From NCBI GenBank assembly GCA_040382055.1, contig JBEIGE010000001.1, forward strand, positions 124,001 through 188,000: a stretch of 64,000 bases of DNA. Reading direction: 5' to 3'. A program made the position numbers and the translations under genes. Source of the stretch: JBEIGE01 sp040382055. GTDB taxonomy: Bacteria; Pseudomonadota; Gammaproteobacteria; Burkholderiales; Burkholderiaceae_C. Below, piece by piece: positions 27,526 to 36,755 of this stretch. Under the pieces are notes generated by a model. It saw only the letters and a list, made by a program, of their open reading frames with translations, was not told where the DNA came from and searched no databases. How positions within the stretch are numbered: position 1 is the stretch's first letter; the number at the start of each line of letters is the position of its first letter.

Positions 27526-27843
27526 TCAGAATTTTTCGGGTCTTAAAACGGATACATCGCTGAAAAAAAGCGTCACACCATAGTTTGGGCCGTAGAGGCC
27601 CAAGACATGTGCCGCAATGTTGTCAGCTACTGTTGCGTCACAAATCACTTTCATCTCAATCGTTCGATCGGCCTCCCAGCATCCATCGCGGGTGGAGTGT
27701 TCACTCCCACCCCTCACGTCATGCACGGTATAGCCGTGTGCGCCCGCCTTGAGAACATCTACAACAAGTCTTTTTTCAAGTAGGGCCTCGGCAATAATGA
27801 CCAGCATTTTTTTCGGGTGTTTTGTCATTTCCTGACCCCTCAT
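27526..27843 (-). CDS. sbtB: SbtB-type PII-like regulator of bicarbonate uptake
   Basis: A 105-residue PII-superfamily protein. In cyanobacteria SbtB binds adenine nucleotides, notably cAMP and AMP, and docks on SbtA to control bicarbonate uptake. The GAHGYTVHDVRGG segment after the first helix is the PII-like T-loop entry. The C-terminal R-loop cysteine motif (CGPxGC) of many cyanobacterial SbtB proteins is absent; this one ends at LRPEKF. ATG 27843 overlaps the sbtA stop by four bases; ATG 27828 is a possible later start. Assignment rests on the coupling to sbtA plus PII-like features. Confidence 0.83.
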   Translation of the reverse strand: MRGQEMTKHPKKMLVIIAEALLEKRLVVDVLKAGAHGYTVHDVRGGSEHSTRDGCWEADRTIEMKVICDATVADNIAAHVLGLYGPNYGVTLFFSDVSVLRPEKF

Positions 27844-28781
27844 GACAGTTTTTCAGCAAGTTGGTAGTAAAGCGGTATACCAAGGACGATATTGAATGGA
27901 AAAGTTACGCCCAGAGCCGCAGTGATTGACAAGGCCGCATTCGCCTGTGGCACCGCAATTCGCATGGCAGTTGGCGCTGCAATGTAGCTCGCGCTAGCGG
28001 CAAGCGTAGCCATGATAGTCACCCCCCCGACACTCAAATCCAAAAGCGTTCCGACCAGGGCCCCGGGAAATGCAAGAGCCATTGGCGCGAAGATGGCGAA
28101 AACCACGAGCTTGAGACCATATTTACGCAACTCACCAAGCCGGGAACCGGCAACCAACCCAAGCTCCAGCAGGAACAAAGCAAGAAAGCCCTTAAAGGGG
28201 TCAACAAAAACGTTTTTGATGGGCGCAGTCCCTGCTTCACCCATCAACGCACCTATTGTCAGTCCTCCCATCAGAAGCAACACGGACTTTCCAAAAAACA
28301 CATCGTGGGCAAGCTCGCCCCAATTGACAGGCCTTGTCCGAGCTTCCTGCACACCCACCCGGGACAGCAGAATTCCAGCAATCAGGCCCGGTGCCTCCAT
28401 CAATGCCACCCACAAGGGAGCATGGCTCTCAAGAGGAATATTCCTTTTCTGCAAATAGGCGGAAGCAACTGCGAATGTGACCACACTTACCGAGCCGTAA
28501 TGTGCAGCAAGTGCCGCACTGTCTGCTCGATTAAGACCCATGCGTCGCAATATAGGCACCAGCAAAAAGGGAATTGAGAAACCCAAAAGCAGACAGGCGG
28601 TGACCTGCGGGGCAAGGGAGAGAAGCGACTGTTTGCTCATCTCAATACCCCCCTTGAGCCCGATGGCAAGCAGCAAATAGATCGAGAGGGTCTCATAAAG
28701 AGCGTCTGGAAGGCGCAGATCACTCTTGCAAGCCTTCGCAACAAGCCCAAGCAGAAAGAAAAGAACCACCACATCAAGCAT
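27840..28781 (-). CDS. sbtA: Sodium-dependent bicarbonate transporter, SbtA family
   Basis: A 313-residue membrane protein of the SbtA (DUF897) family with about ten helices in two inverted halves separated by a short cytoplasmic loop near residues 145-160. Characteristic segments are LAIGLKGGIEM, AALAAHYGSVSVVTF, ALMEAPGLIAG, FLLELGLVAGSRLGELRKYG and ASASYIAAPTAMRIAVPQAN. Cyanobacterial SbtA (about 374 residues) imports HCO3- with Na+; the same role is inferred here, to supply carboxylating enzymes. It begins 16 bp after the lptC stop and overlaps sbtB, so it is probably part of the kdsD-kdsC-lptC transcript. Confidence 0.9.
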   Translation of the reverse strand: MLDVVVLFFLLGLVAKACKSDLRLPDALYETLSIYLLLAIGLKGGIEMSKQSLLSLAPQVTACLLLGFSIPFLLVPILRRMGLNRADSAALAAHYGSVSVVTFAVASAYLQKRNIPLESHAPLWVALMEAPGLIAGILLSRVGVQEARTRPVNWGELAHDVFFGKSVLLLMGGLTIGALMGEAGTAPIKNVFVDPFKGFLALFLLELGLVAGSRLGELRKYGLKLVVFAIFAPMALAFPGALVGTLLDLSVGGVTIMATLAASASYIAAPTAMRIAVPQANAALSITAALGVTFPFNIVLGIPLYYQLAEKLS

Positions 28782-28797
28782 TACGGGCTACCTTCTT

Positions 28798-29415
28798 TCA
28801 GTTTGAGTTTGCCGGTGCAATCCGACTCTTGACCCTACCCCGAAGTTCAATGACTTGACTGATATTGTCAAAAACCATCGTATCGGCTGTGAATTGGTCA
28901 CGTCCGCGGATTAGCTCCACCGGTTTGTGGGATTTGACCCGCTCAGTTTCCATGAAGGCATGGAGAAACTCACTCCGGTAAGTCATGCGGGGAGATGTTT
29001 CGCCATTCTTGCCAATCACGGCGTCCTTGACGACTAGGGCGCTCCCTATGAGCTGTACTTCAGATGCATCGCCGTTAGTCAAAGCGCGCAGCGCGCTCGC
29101 AGTGGTAAGCTGGCCTTTGTCATTGAACGATCGAATTAAGACTCGGTCGATTTCGAGTGTGTCGGTATCTGGAAAGTGGCGGGCTTCTTCTCCAAAGATC
29201 TCGCTTTTAAGACGACCCGATTCATCAAAAGTTTTGACGGAGAACTTTTTCATGAAGTAGTCCGGCTGGTGCCTTGGCGGTTGTTCAGGCGGAGTTACTA
29301 AAAGTTCCGGCGTACTCTTGACCAGCCAATAGGTTCCAAGTGCCAGTACGCCCATTAAAAAAATAGGCAAATACATAGATAACCGATCCAAAAGCCCACG
29401 TACAGCCTTTATCAC
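28798..29415 (-). CDS. lptC: LPS export protein LptC
   Basis: A bitopic inner-membrane protein that receives LPS from LptB2FG and hands it to LptA. The 205-residue sequence has one N-terminal helix (about 13-32) and a periplasmic beta-jellyroll with DYFMKKFSVKTFDESGRLKSE, GEEARHFPDTDTLEI and ADTMVFDNISQVIELRGRV. It overlaps kdsC by four bases. The usual next genes, lptA and lptB, are not present in this window; sbtA follows instead. Confidence 0.92.
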   Translation of the reverse strand: MIKAVRGLLDRLSMYLPIFLMGVLALGTYWLVKSTPELLVTPPEQPPRHQPDYFMKKFSVKTFDESGRLKSEIFGEEARHFPDTDTLEIDRVLIRSFNDKGQLTTASALRALTNGDASEVQLIGSALVVKDAVIGKNGETSPRMTYRSEFLHAFMETERVKSHKPVELIRGRDQFTADTMVFDNISQVIELRGRVKSRIAPANSN

Positions 29416-29957
29416 GGCAGATATGCTTTCAAAAGATTGGCATATTCTCCACTAGCAACTAAAAGCAAGTCACAAAACTCCCGGGCAGCGCCCTCACCAC
29501 CTTTTGACTGCGTCACGTAATCTGCGCGTTGACGAAGCTCAATCTGCGCGTTGGGTGGGGCACATGCCAGCGCACTCAGCGCCAGGAGAGGCAAATCTGG
29601 CCAATCGTCCCCGATTGCGGCGGCTTGAGTCCAATCAAGCTTCAACTGCTCCAGCGTCTGCTGTGCTGCCGGGCGCTTGTCTTCAGTTCCGTAATGAACG
29701 TGCTGGATGCCCAGGGCTTGCATTCTGTTGCGCAATGGGTATGAATCACGGCCGGTAATGATGACCGGTGTTATGCCTGCGCGCTGCAGAAGTTTCAGGC
29801 CATGGCCGTCGAGCGTATGGAAGCGCTTCAAGTCCTCTCCTTCTTTCGAAAAATAAAGGCCGCCATCTGTAAGCACGCCATCTACATCGAAAAAAGCAAC
29901 GCGTATATTTTGCGCCTTGACCAATAACTCCGAGGGAAAACGGATGGCAGGCAACAT
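29412..29957 (-). CDS. kdsC: 3-deoxy-D-manno-octulosonate 8-phosphate phosphatase
   Basis: A HAD-superfamily phosphatase that releases KDO from KDO-8-phosphate for the LPS inner core. At 181 residues it has the usual KdsC length. Motif I is DVDGVLTDGG (nucleophile Asp24, Asp26), followed by LDGHGLKLLQRAG, the motif II region VIITGRDS, and motif IV GDDWPDLPLL. It lacks a cap domain, as in tetrameric KdsC. The start shares one base with the kdsD stop (TGATG) and the end overlaps lptC, so the three are tightly coupled. Confidence 0.95.
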   Translation of the reverse strand: MLPAIRFPSELLVKAQNIRVAFFDVDGVLTDGGLYFSKEGEDLKRFHTLDGHGLKLLQRAGITPVIITGRDSYPLRNRMQALGIQHVHYGTEDKRPAAQQTLEQLKLDWTQAAAIGDDWPDLPLLALSALACAPPNAQIELRQRADYVTQSKGGEGAAREFCDLLLVASGEYANLLKAYLP

Positions 29958-30958
29958 CAGATGACCTTGGCCCGCAATAGGTCGTTGCTGTTGAGCGCAC
30001 CAATAAGAGTGCCTGATTCATCCACAACTAAAACACACGTGATGCGGTTGTTCTCCATCATTTCTACTGCATCAACAGCAAGCGCGTCAGCATTGATTGT
30101 TTTGGGATTTATGTGCATGACCTGACTCGCATTGAGGGTTCGCAAATCCTGGCCCTTTTCGATCAGGCGTCTAAGATCCCCATCCGTGAAAATACCAAGA
30201 GCCTGATCCTGGCTGTCTACAATAGCCGTAGCGCCCAAGCCTTTAGAGCTTATTTCTCGCATCAACTCACTAAAGCCGGCTTGTAGGCTAACGCGCGGCA
30301 CCTCATTGCCGGTTCTCATCACATCACTAACCAGAGTGAGAAGCCTGCGCCCTAGTGCCCCACCGGGATGTGACAAAGCAAAGTCTTCTGCACGAAAACC
30401 ACGGGCATCCAGTAGAGCTAGTGCCAGAGCATCGCCTAAGGCGAGTTGTGCAGTGGTGCTGGCCGTAGGTGCCAGGTTTAGCGGGCACGCCTCCCTGTCC
30501 ACGCCGCTGTCAAGCACGACATCTGCATAGCTTCCCAGCGTAGAGGTCATATTGCCGGTCATGACCACCAAAGGAATTCCCAGACGCTTGAATACAGGAA
30601 GAATAGACGTGATCTCTTCCGACTCGCCACTATTTGAAATAGCCAGCACCAGATCACCTCGCTTGATCATGCCCAAGTCGCCATGACTGGCTTCAGCGGG
30701 ATGTACAAACATGGCCGTAGTTCCTGTTGAGGCTAATGTGGCCGCAATCTTTCTTGCAATATGACCGCTTTTGCCCATTCCCATGACCACCACCCGGCCC
30801 TCTACCTGAAGCATCATCTCCACAGCCCGCACAAAAGTAGCGCCTAAACGCTGACGCAAGCCCAACACTGCGGCCGCCTCTATCTCAAGTGTTTCATGCG
30901 CGAGTCGAATGGCTTTATCCGCATCAACGTTTTTGCGACTAGGTTTTAGGGATGTCAT
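29957..30958 (-). CDS. kdsD: Arabinose-5-phosphate isomerase
   Basis: It interconverts ribulose 5-phosphate and arabinose 5-phosphate, the entry to KDO synthesis. The 333-residue protein has an SIS sugar-isomerase domain (about 40-200; VVVMGMGKSGHIARKIAATLASTGTTAMFVHP and SNSGESEEI are recognisable in parts) and two C-terminal CBS repeats (about 215-330) ending GALNSNDLLRA. It leads the kdsD-kdsC-lptC-sbtA-sbtB run and diverges from the kefB-type gene across 66 bp. Confidence 0.95.
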   Translation of the reverse strand: MTSLKPSRKNVDADKAIRLAHETLEIEAAAVLGLRQRLGATFVRAVEMMLQVEGRVVVMGMGKSGHIARKIAATLASTGTTAMFVHPAEASHGDLGMIKRGDLVLAISNSGESEEITSILPVFKRLGIPLVVMTGNMTSTLGSYADVVLDSGVDREACPLNLAPTASTTAQLALGDALALALLDARGFRAEDFALSHPGGALGRRLLTLVSDVMRTGNEVPRVSLQAGFSELMREISSKGLGATAIVDSQDQALGIFTDGDLRRLIEKGQDLRTLNASQVMHINPKTINADALAVDAVEMMENNRITCVLVVDESGTLIGALNSNDLLRAKVI

Positions 30959-31024
30959 GGCTGAATTCTATAGATCGACCTGATACAACTTTTTGTAAAT
31001 GTAGATGCTTGCTAGTATGTAGCC

Positions 31025-33004
31025 ATGGACGCTCTCGAAATCACGCTTTTGTATCTGCTGTCGGCTGTGCTTGGGGTCGTGGTCTTTCGGTTTCTCAAAC
31101 TTCCACCGATGCTGGGCTATCTTGTGGTGGGCGTATTGATCGGACCGAATGCGCTTGCTCTTGCTGGTGACTCATCTGGTGTGCGTCACCTAGGGGAGTT
31201 CGGCGTTGTCTTTCTGATGTTTGTTATTGGTCTGGAATTCAATCTGCCTAAGTTGCGTAGTATGCGTCAGCATGTCTTTGGTCTCGGGTTGTTCCAAGTT
31301 GCGCTCACCATGGTGTGCGCAACGTTAATCGGATTAGGGCTTTCGATTTATGCTCCCCGCTTGTGGGGCATGAGCTGGCAAACTTGGTTGGCTCTTGCAG
31401 GCGCATTGACCATGAGTAGTACGGCCATTGTGCTTAAGTTGATGTCTGAGCGGATGGAACTGGAGTCGGAACATGGCAAACGTGTCATGGGCGTTTTGCT
31501 TTTCCAGGATCTTGCCGTGGTGCCCCTGCTTGTCTTGATTCCTGCACTAAGTGCCTCTGCAGAAGAAATGGTGCTTGCGCTGAGCCTTGCGGCGCTGAAG
31601 GCAGCGCTTGTCATCACGATTTTGCTTGTGGGCGGTCAGCGCATCATCAGGTGGTGGTTAACGCTTGTGGCCCGGCGACGCAGCGAGGAGCTTTTTGTTC
31701 TCAATTTATTGCTCATAACCCTAGGGTTGGCCTGGATAACCGAGTTGGCAGGGTTGAGTCTGGCCTTGGGCGCATTTATCGCTGGTATTTTGATTTCAGA
31801 GACCGAGTTCAAGCACCAAGTTGAAACTGATATTCGCCCCTTCCACGATGTTTTATTGGGGCTTTTTTTCATCAGTATCGGTATGTTGCTTGATTGGCGT
31901 TTGGTACTCGATCGTTGGCCATTGGTCATGATTTTGTTGATTTTTCCGGTGCTTTTCAAGGCCTTGCTTGTAGCTGCACTTGCCAAGTCATTGGGCTCAA
32001 ATGATGGCACCGCCATTCGAACCGGGCTTTACTTGGCTCAGGCCGGTGAGTTTGGCTTTGTTTTGCTCACACTCGCGCAAAAAAACAACCTTGTACCAGC
32101 TGAGTTACTGAACCCGATTCTTGCGAGCATGGTTTTATCCATGTTGGCGACCCCATTCATCATCATGTACAGCAATGCGTTCGTGATGCGTTTGGTTAGC
32201 AGTGAGTGGCTTCAACAATCGCTTCAAATGACCTCTATAGCTCGCCAGTCCATCAATGCGAGCAAGCACGTCATCATCTGCGGTTACGGTCGATCAGGGC
32301 AAAATCTCGCTCGACTGCTGTCCAGTGAAGGCATTCGTCACATTGCACTTGATCTGGATCCTGACCGAATCCGACAGGCGGCCGCAGGCGGTGATTCGGT
32401 CGTATTTGGTGATGCCTGTCGTTTACAAGTTTTAATGGCAGCTGGCTTGGCCAGGGCAAGCGCTGTCGTTATTACTTACATTGACACCCCTGGTGCACTC
32501 AAAGTACTTGCCAATATTCGGTCTCACGCCCCTCACGTTCCAGTCATTGTTCGCACGCAAGACGACCGTAATTTGGAGTCATTACTTGCTGCTGGCGCTA
32601 CAGAGGTGGTTCCGGAGGCAATTGAGGGATCATTGATGTTAGCTAGCCACGCTCTGGCGCTAGTCGGCGTACCGATGCGACGGGTCATTCGAATTGTTCA
32701 AGGCCAACGTGATGAGCGTTACAGTCTTCTCAGGGGTTATTTTCACGGGACTGATGACGACTCAGTTAACGATCTTGATTATGAGCGACTATCTTCACTA
32801 ACATTGACTAAAGGCGCAAAGTCGGAGGGGAAATCCGTTTCACAACTGTGTCTTGAGGAGCTCAGGGTTCGACTTATCAGTGTCAGGCGCAGTAATGGCA
32901 TATTGGAAGATATCCAAAGCGATCCAATTCTTGACGATGGCGACACCCTGGTACTTTGCGGAAAAGCGGAGAACCTGGCCAAAGCTGAGCTTCAACTTTT
33001 GTAA
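31025..33004 (+). CDS. kefB: CPA2-family cation:proton antiporter with RCK domains (KefB-like)
   Basis: A 659-residue potassium-efflux/proton antiporter. The membrane part (about 1-385, roughly 12 helices) has the CPA2 segments LGYLVVGVLIGPNAL, FLMFVIGLEFNLPKL, LFQDLAVVPLLVL and FISIGMLLD. It is followed by an RCK N-domain (about 415-535; ICGYGRSGQNLARLL is the NAD-binding loop) and an RCK C-domain (about 565-655). The RCK C-domain resembles the E. coli YbaL-type arrangement, so KefB versus YbaL is uncertain. It stands 16 bp upstream of apt on the same strand. Confidence 0.88.
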   Translation: MDALEITLLYLLSAVLGVVVFRFLKLPPMLGYLVVGVLIGPNALALAGDSSGVRHLGEFGVVFLMFVIGLEFNLPKLRSMRQHVFGLGLFQVALTMVCATLIGLGLSIYAPRLWGMSWQTWLALAGALTMSSTAIVLKLMSERMELESEHGKRVMGVLLFQDLAVVPLLVLIPALSASAEEMVLALSLAALKAALVITILLVGGQRIIRWWLTLVARRRSEELFVLNLLLITLGLAWITELAGLSLALGAFIAGILISETEFKHQVETDIRPFHDVLLGLFFISIGMLLDWRLVLDRWPLVMILLIFPVLFKALLVAALAKSLGSNDGTAIRTGLYLAQAGEFGFVLLTLAQKNNLVPAELLNPILASMVLSMLATPFIIMYSNAFVMRLVSSEWLQQSLQMTSIARQSINASKHVIICGYGRSGQNLARLLSSEGIRHIALDLDPDRIRQAAAGGDSVVFGDACRLQVLMAAGLARASAVVITYIDTPGALKVLANIRSHAPHVPVIVRTQDDRNLESLLAAGATEVVPEAIEGSLMLASHALALVGVPMRRVIRIVQGQRDERYSLLRGYFHGTDDDSVNDLDYERLSSLTLTKGAKSEGKSVSQLCLEELRVRLISVRRSNGILEDIQSDPILDDGDTLVLCGKAENLAKAELQLL

Positions 33005-33020
33005 ACATAACTACCAGACC

Positions 33021-33584
33021 ATGCAAACCCTGAACAATCTAAACATTAACGATTACCTGCGCAAGCACATTCGGACCGTGACTGACTGGCCTGCACCTGG
33101 TGTGGATTTTCGTGACATCACACCACTATTACAGGATCCCCAAGTGTTCAGGGTATTAATTAATGCCTTTGTGCATCGATACATGTGCCCCTCACTTAGG
33201 CCCGATGTTGTTGCCGGTCTTGATGCTCGCGGTTTCATTCTCGGCGCAGTTGTTGCCTACGAACTTGGTACAGGTTTTGTGCCCATCCGTAAAAAGGGCA
33301 AACTTCCATTCACAACCATCGTTGAAACCTACGAGCTGGAGTACGGCAGTGCAACGGTTGAGTTACATACAGACGCGATCAGACCAGGCAGTCGCGTTTT
33401 ACTGATGGACGACCTTATTGCTACCGGGGGAACGATGATGGCCGGAAAAAAGCTGATTGAAAAACTTGGTGGCATTGTTGTTGAAGGAGCGGCAATCATT
33501 GATCTGCCAGACCTTGGTGGGTCAAAAATGCTCAAGCAAAGCGGATTGTCCCTGTTTACCGTGACTGAGTTTTCGGGGCATTAG
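33021..33584 (+). CDS. apt: Adenine phosphoribosyltransferase
   Basis: It makes AMP from adenine and PRPP in purine salvage. The 187-residue protein has the N-terminal PGVDFRDITPLL motif, LDARGFILG, the flexible hood loop RKKGKLP, and the PRPP-binding signature VLLMDDLIATGGTMMAG (Asp-Asp pair near 130). ATG 33021 lies 16 bp after kefB and gives the standard family length; the frame extends upstream inside kefB without support. It converges on mnmE over a 53-bp gap where no clear terminator is visible. Confidence 0.94.
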   Translation: MQTLNNLNINDYLRKHIRTVTDWPAPGVDFRDITPLLQDPQVFRVLINAFVHRYMCPSLRPDVVAGLDARGFILGAVVAYELGTGFVPIRKKGKLPFTTIVETYELEYGSATVELHTDAIRPGSRVLLMDDLIATGGTMMAGKKLIEKLGGIVVEGAAIIDLPDLGGSKMLKQSGLSLFTVTEFSGH

Positions 33585-33637
33585 CGCTTTTACAAAATGT
33601 AGATGGCTACAAGGCCGCCTGCGCCATCATCATCTGC

Positions 33638-35035
33638 CTACTTGCCAATGCAAAACTTTGAAAAAATAACCCCGAGGAGGTCGTCTGCATTGAACTCACC
33701 CGTAATTTGATTCAACTCGTTTTGAGCCAGCCTGAGTTCTTCTGCCAGAACATCCAGAGACCTTGCCTGTTCCCGGAGGTTCAACGCGGCATTAGCCAGA
33801 TGAGCATCGACCCGACTTAACGCCTGAACGTGTCTGGCTCTTGCGATGAAGACACCCTCTGGCACGGTTTGCCAGCCAACAGTCTCCAGTAGTTTTTTCC
33901 TCAGTGCATCGAGACCCTTACCAGTCTTTGCGGACAAAGCAAGCTGGCCATCCGGTGGCTGCAAGTCAAGTGCATCTTCTTTATTCCAGACATTCAAGAC
34001 CGGGATACGCGTGGGGAGTCGACCTATGAGATTGGCTCTGATGATCTCATCTGCTTTACGGTAGTCCTCAAGACCCATGCGTGTCAAATCGTGCAAAAAC
34101 AGCACCACGTCCGCTGAGTCAATTTCTTGCCAGCTTTTCTCAATTCCAATTTGTTCCACTGGATCCACGCTATCCCGAAGACCTGCTGTGTCTATGACAT
34201 GAACGGGTATCCCTTCAATCTGTATCGTTTGCTGAATTTTGTCACGGGTGGTTCCCTCAAAGGGCGTCACAATTGCTAATTCCATCCCCGCTAACGCATT
34301 GAGCAATGAGCTTTTACCAGCATTGGGTTGGCCCGCAATTACCACCTTGATTCCATCGCGCATCAATACGCCCTGATGGGCCTGATTTCTAACACGCCGC
34401 ATCGCTTGTTGCAATTTAAACAACTTGATCCTTGCCTCTGCTTTTTCAAGGAAGTCAATTTCCTCTTCTGGGAAGTCCAGGGTTGCCTCAATCAGCATCC
34501 TCAGCTCAATAAGGCCCTCATTAAGAAATCCGATCTCTCGGGAAAACACTCCGCTGAGTGATCTTCCGGCACTACGCGCGGCAGCTTCCGTACTAGCTTC
34601 AATCAGATCTGCAACGGCCTCGGCTTGTGCCAGGTCGAGTTTGCCATTGAGGAAGGCTCTTTGTGTAAACTCCCCGGGCCGGGCAAGCCTCAAGTCTTTA
34701 AACCTTCCAGGATACAAACGTGCGGTTTCGCTGGCAGACTCAAAGCAACGAGACAGGATCAATTGCAGTACTACAGGCCCACCGTGTGCCTGTAGCACCA
34801 AAACATCTTCACCGGTAAAGGATCGCGGAGCTGGAAAAAAAATAGCCAAGCATTGGTCTATAGGATCGCCTTTTGCGTCCAGAAAAGGCAAATACGTTGC
34901 TTCTCGCGGCCGGAGGTCGCGACCCCACAGAGACTGAACTAGCGGTTGAAGATCCGCTCCGGAAATACGGATGATCCCAATCGCACCACAACCTGCGGCA
35001 GTTGCTATCGCGGCAATGGGATCCGTTGGGTTCAA
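33638..35035 (-). CDS. mnmE: tRNA U34 modification GTPase MnmE
   Basis: With MnmG it installs the carboxymethylaminomethyl group on wobble uridine 34. The 465-residue protein has the tetrahydrofolate-binding N-domain (about 1-120), a helical domain, an inserted G domain with G1 GQPNAGKSS, G2 EGTTRD, G3 DTAG and G4 NKED, and the C-terminal CIGK with catalytic Cys. The only start giving the conserved N-terminus (IAAIATAAG) is a TTG at 35035, which overlaps the yidC stop as TTGA, so translation is probably coupled. Confidence 0.95.
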   Translation of the reverse strand: MNPTDPIAAIATAAGCGAIGIIRISGADLQPLVQSLWGRDLRPREATYLPFLDAKGDPIDQCLAIFFPAPRSFTGEDVLVLQAHGGPVVLQLILSRCFESASETARLYPGRFKDLRLARPGEFTQRAFLNGKLDLAQAEAVADLIEASTEAAARSAGRSLSGVFSREIGFLNEGLIELRMLIEATLDFPEEEIDFLEKAEARIKLFKLQQAMRRVRNQAHQGVLMRDGIKVVIAGQPNAGKSSLLNALAGMELAIVTPFEGTTRDKIQQTIQIEGIPVHVIDTAGLRDSVDPVEQIGIEKSWQEIDSADVVLFLHDLTRMGLEDYRKADEIIRANLIGRLPTRIPVLNVWNKEDALDLQPPDGQLALSAKTGKGLDALRKKLLETVGWQTVPEGVFIARARHVQALSRVDAHLANAALNLREQARSLDVLAEELRLAQNELNQITGEFNADDLLGVIFSKFCIGK

Positions 35036-36750
35036 CTGAACTTGGGTAAATTAAACTGCGGTGGTACACCCATTCTCGTATTGATTATCCACTGTTGCGC
35101 AATCGCCAAAATGTTGTTGGTCAGCCAGTACAACACCAAGCCGGCTGGGAAAAAGAAAAACATGACGCTAAATGCCAGAGGCATGATCCACATCAGCTTG
35201 GCTTGCATTGGATCAGGTGGCGTTGGATTCAAGGCCGTCTGAAGCATGGTCGAGAGAGTCATCAAAAGAGGCAAGATGAAATAAGGGTCCGCCGCTGACA
35301 GGTCGTTGATCCACAAAACCCAGGGTGCATTTCGGATCTCCACGCTAGACAAAAGCACCCAGTACAGCGCGATAAAAACAGGAATTTGAATCATGATCGG
35401 CAAGCATCCACCCATCGGGTTGACTTTCTCTTCCCTGTAAATCTTCATCATTTCCTGTTGCATCTGTTGCGGGTTGCTTTTAAGCCGTTCACGCATTTCC
35501 ATAATTCTCGGATTAATGGCCTTCATTTTTGCCATGCTCGCATATGCTTTCGCATTCAACCAATAAAACGCTATCTTCAATAAAACAACCAAAGCCACAA
35601 TCGACCACCCCCAATTGTGCAAAAAGGAATTGAGCTCATCCAGCAACCAGTACAAAGGCTTGGCGAGAATCGTGAGCCAGCCATAGTCTTTGACAAGCTC
35701 GAAGCCGGGTGTCAGTTTTTCGAGGACTTTTTCTTCTTGAGGACCCACAAACAACTTGGCCGTCATTGTTTTCATGCCGGCCGGTACGATCTCTCCAAGT
35801 CCGGATATCAGCCCAGCTGAATACAAGTTGTTGTCAACTTTACGCATGAAAATATCGCGTTTGACACCATCAGCAAGTATCCAGGCGCTCACAAAATAAT
35901 GCTGAACCATTGCAACGTAGCCGTTTTCTGCCTGCTTTTCAATGTCAAACTTGTTTTTTTCTATGTCTGAAAACTCTACTTTTTGATATTTTTTGGCTTC
36001 TGTATAAACCGCTGGACCTGTAAAAGTCGAGTAAAAGGCTGACTCTCCGTCTGGTTTGTTGCCATCTCGAACCAGCTGAAGGTAGAGCTGGGGAGCAACT
36101 GCGGCCACGCCATTGTTATTGACGGTATGAGTAACCTCCATGCTGTAGCTGCCGCGTTTCAAAATATAAGACTTTGTAAGCTTTACTCCGCCAACCTCAG
36201 GCGATACAAACGTCACAGTTAATTGGTCTTGACCTTCCTTGAGTTCGAGATCGCCAGTAAGCAAAGTCATCCTCGTTTTATGAGTAGGTAAGGCAACTCC
36301 AGAAATGCTGGGAATTAGGCCCGACTGAGCTACATAGAAGCGCTCCTTCACCTGGTCTAGAAGGACCATGTTTTTCGTCTTTTCGACAATATCCTTGTGC
36401 TTCAAAAGCTCAGACTTCAAAAGGGTTCCACCCTCCGGACTGAAAGTCAGCTGGAGAACATCTGTAGTTACAACTATGTTCTCGTTTTTTTGAGCTACTC
36501 GGAGCTCATCGGCGGTTGATGGGACAAAAGAAATGTCACTACCGCCCAAAGGGAGTGTGGCTGACACAGGTGGGGTGACCGATGGTGTGATAGCTTCATT
36601 CCGGTTCGGTCCATCCGCTGAGTTTGTCTTCACTTCAGGGGCGGGGAAAAAAGTTGCCTTTTGGCCGTTATGGATTTGCCACTGATCCCACAGCAAAACC
36701 ATGGAAAAACCAAAAATAACCCACAAAATGGTTCGGCGTATATCGTTCAT
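35032..36750 (-). CDS. yidC: Membrane protein insertase YidC
   Basis: It inserts and folds inner-membrane proteins alone or with SecYEG. At 572 residues it has the Gram-negative layout: an N-terminal helix (about 7-23), a large periplasmic beta-supersandwich domain (about 60-355), then five helices with YWLLDELNSF, GWSIVALVVLLK, the cytoplasmic loop with AKMKAINPRI and the conserved MGGCLPIMIQIPVFIALYW segment. It lies in the rpmH-rnpA-yidD-yidC-mnmE cluster, 5 bp after yidD, and its stop overlaps the mnmE TTG start. Confidence 0.97.
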   Translation of the reverse strand: MNDIRRTILWVIFGFSMVLLWDQWQIHNGQKATFFPAPEVKTNSADGPNRNEAITPSVTPPVSATLPLGGSDISFVPSTADELRVAQKNENIVVTTDVLQLTFSPEGGTLLKSELLKHKDIVEKTKNMVLLDQVKERFYVAQSGLIPSISGVALPTHKTRMTLLTGDLELKEGQDQLTVTFVSPEVGGVKLTKSYILKRGSYSMEVTHTVNNNGVAAVAPQLYLQLVRDGNKPDGESAFYSTFTGPAVYTEAKKYQKVEFSDIEKNKFDIEKQAENGYVAMVQHYFVSAWILADGVKRDIFMRKVDNNLYSAGLISGLGEIVPAGMKTMTAKLFVGPQEEKVLEKLTPGFELVKDYGWLTILAKPLYWLLDELNSFLHNWGWSIVALVVLLKIAFYWLNAKAYASMAKMKAINPRIMEMRERLKSNPQQMQQEMMKIYREEKVNPMGGCLPIMIQIPVFIALYWVLLSSVEIRNAPWVLWINDLSAADPYFILPLLMTLSTMLQTALNPTPPDPMQAKLMWIMPLAFSVMFFFFPAGLVLYWLTNNILAIAQQWIINTRMGVPPQFNLPKFS

Positions 36751-36755
36751 GGGTT

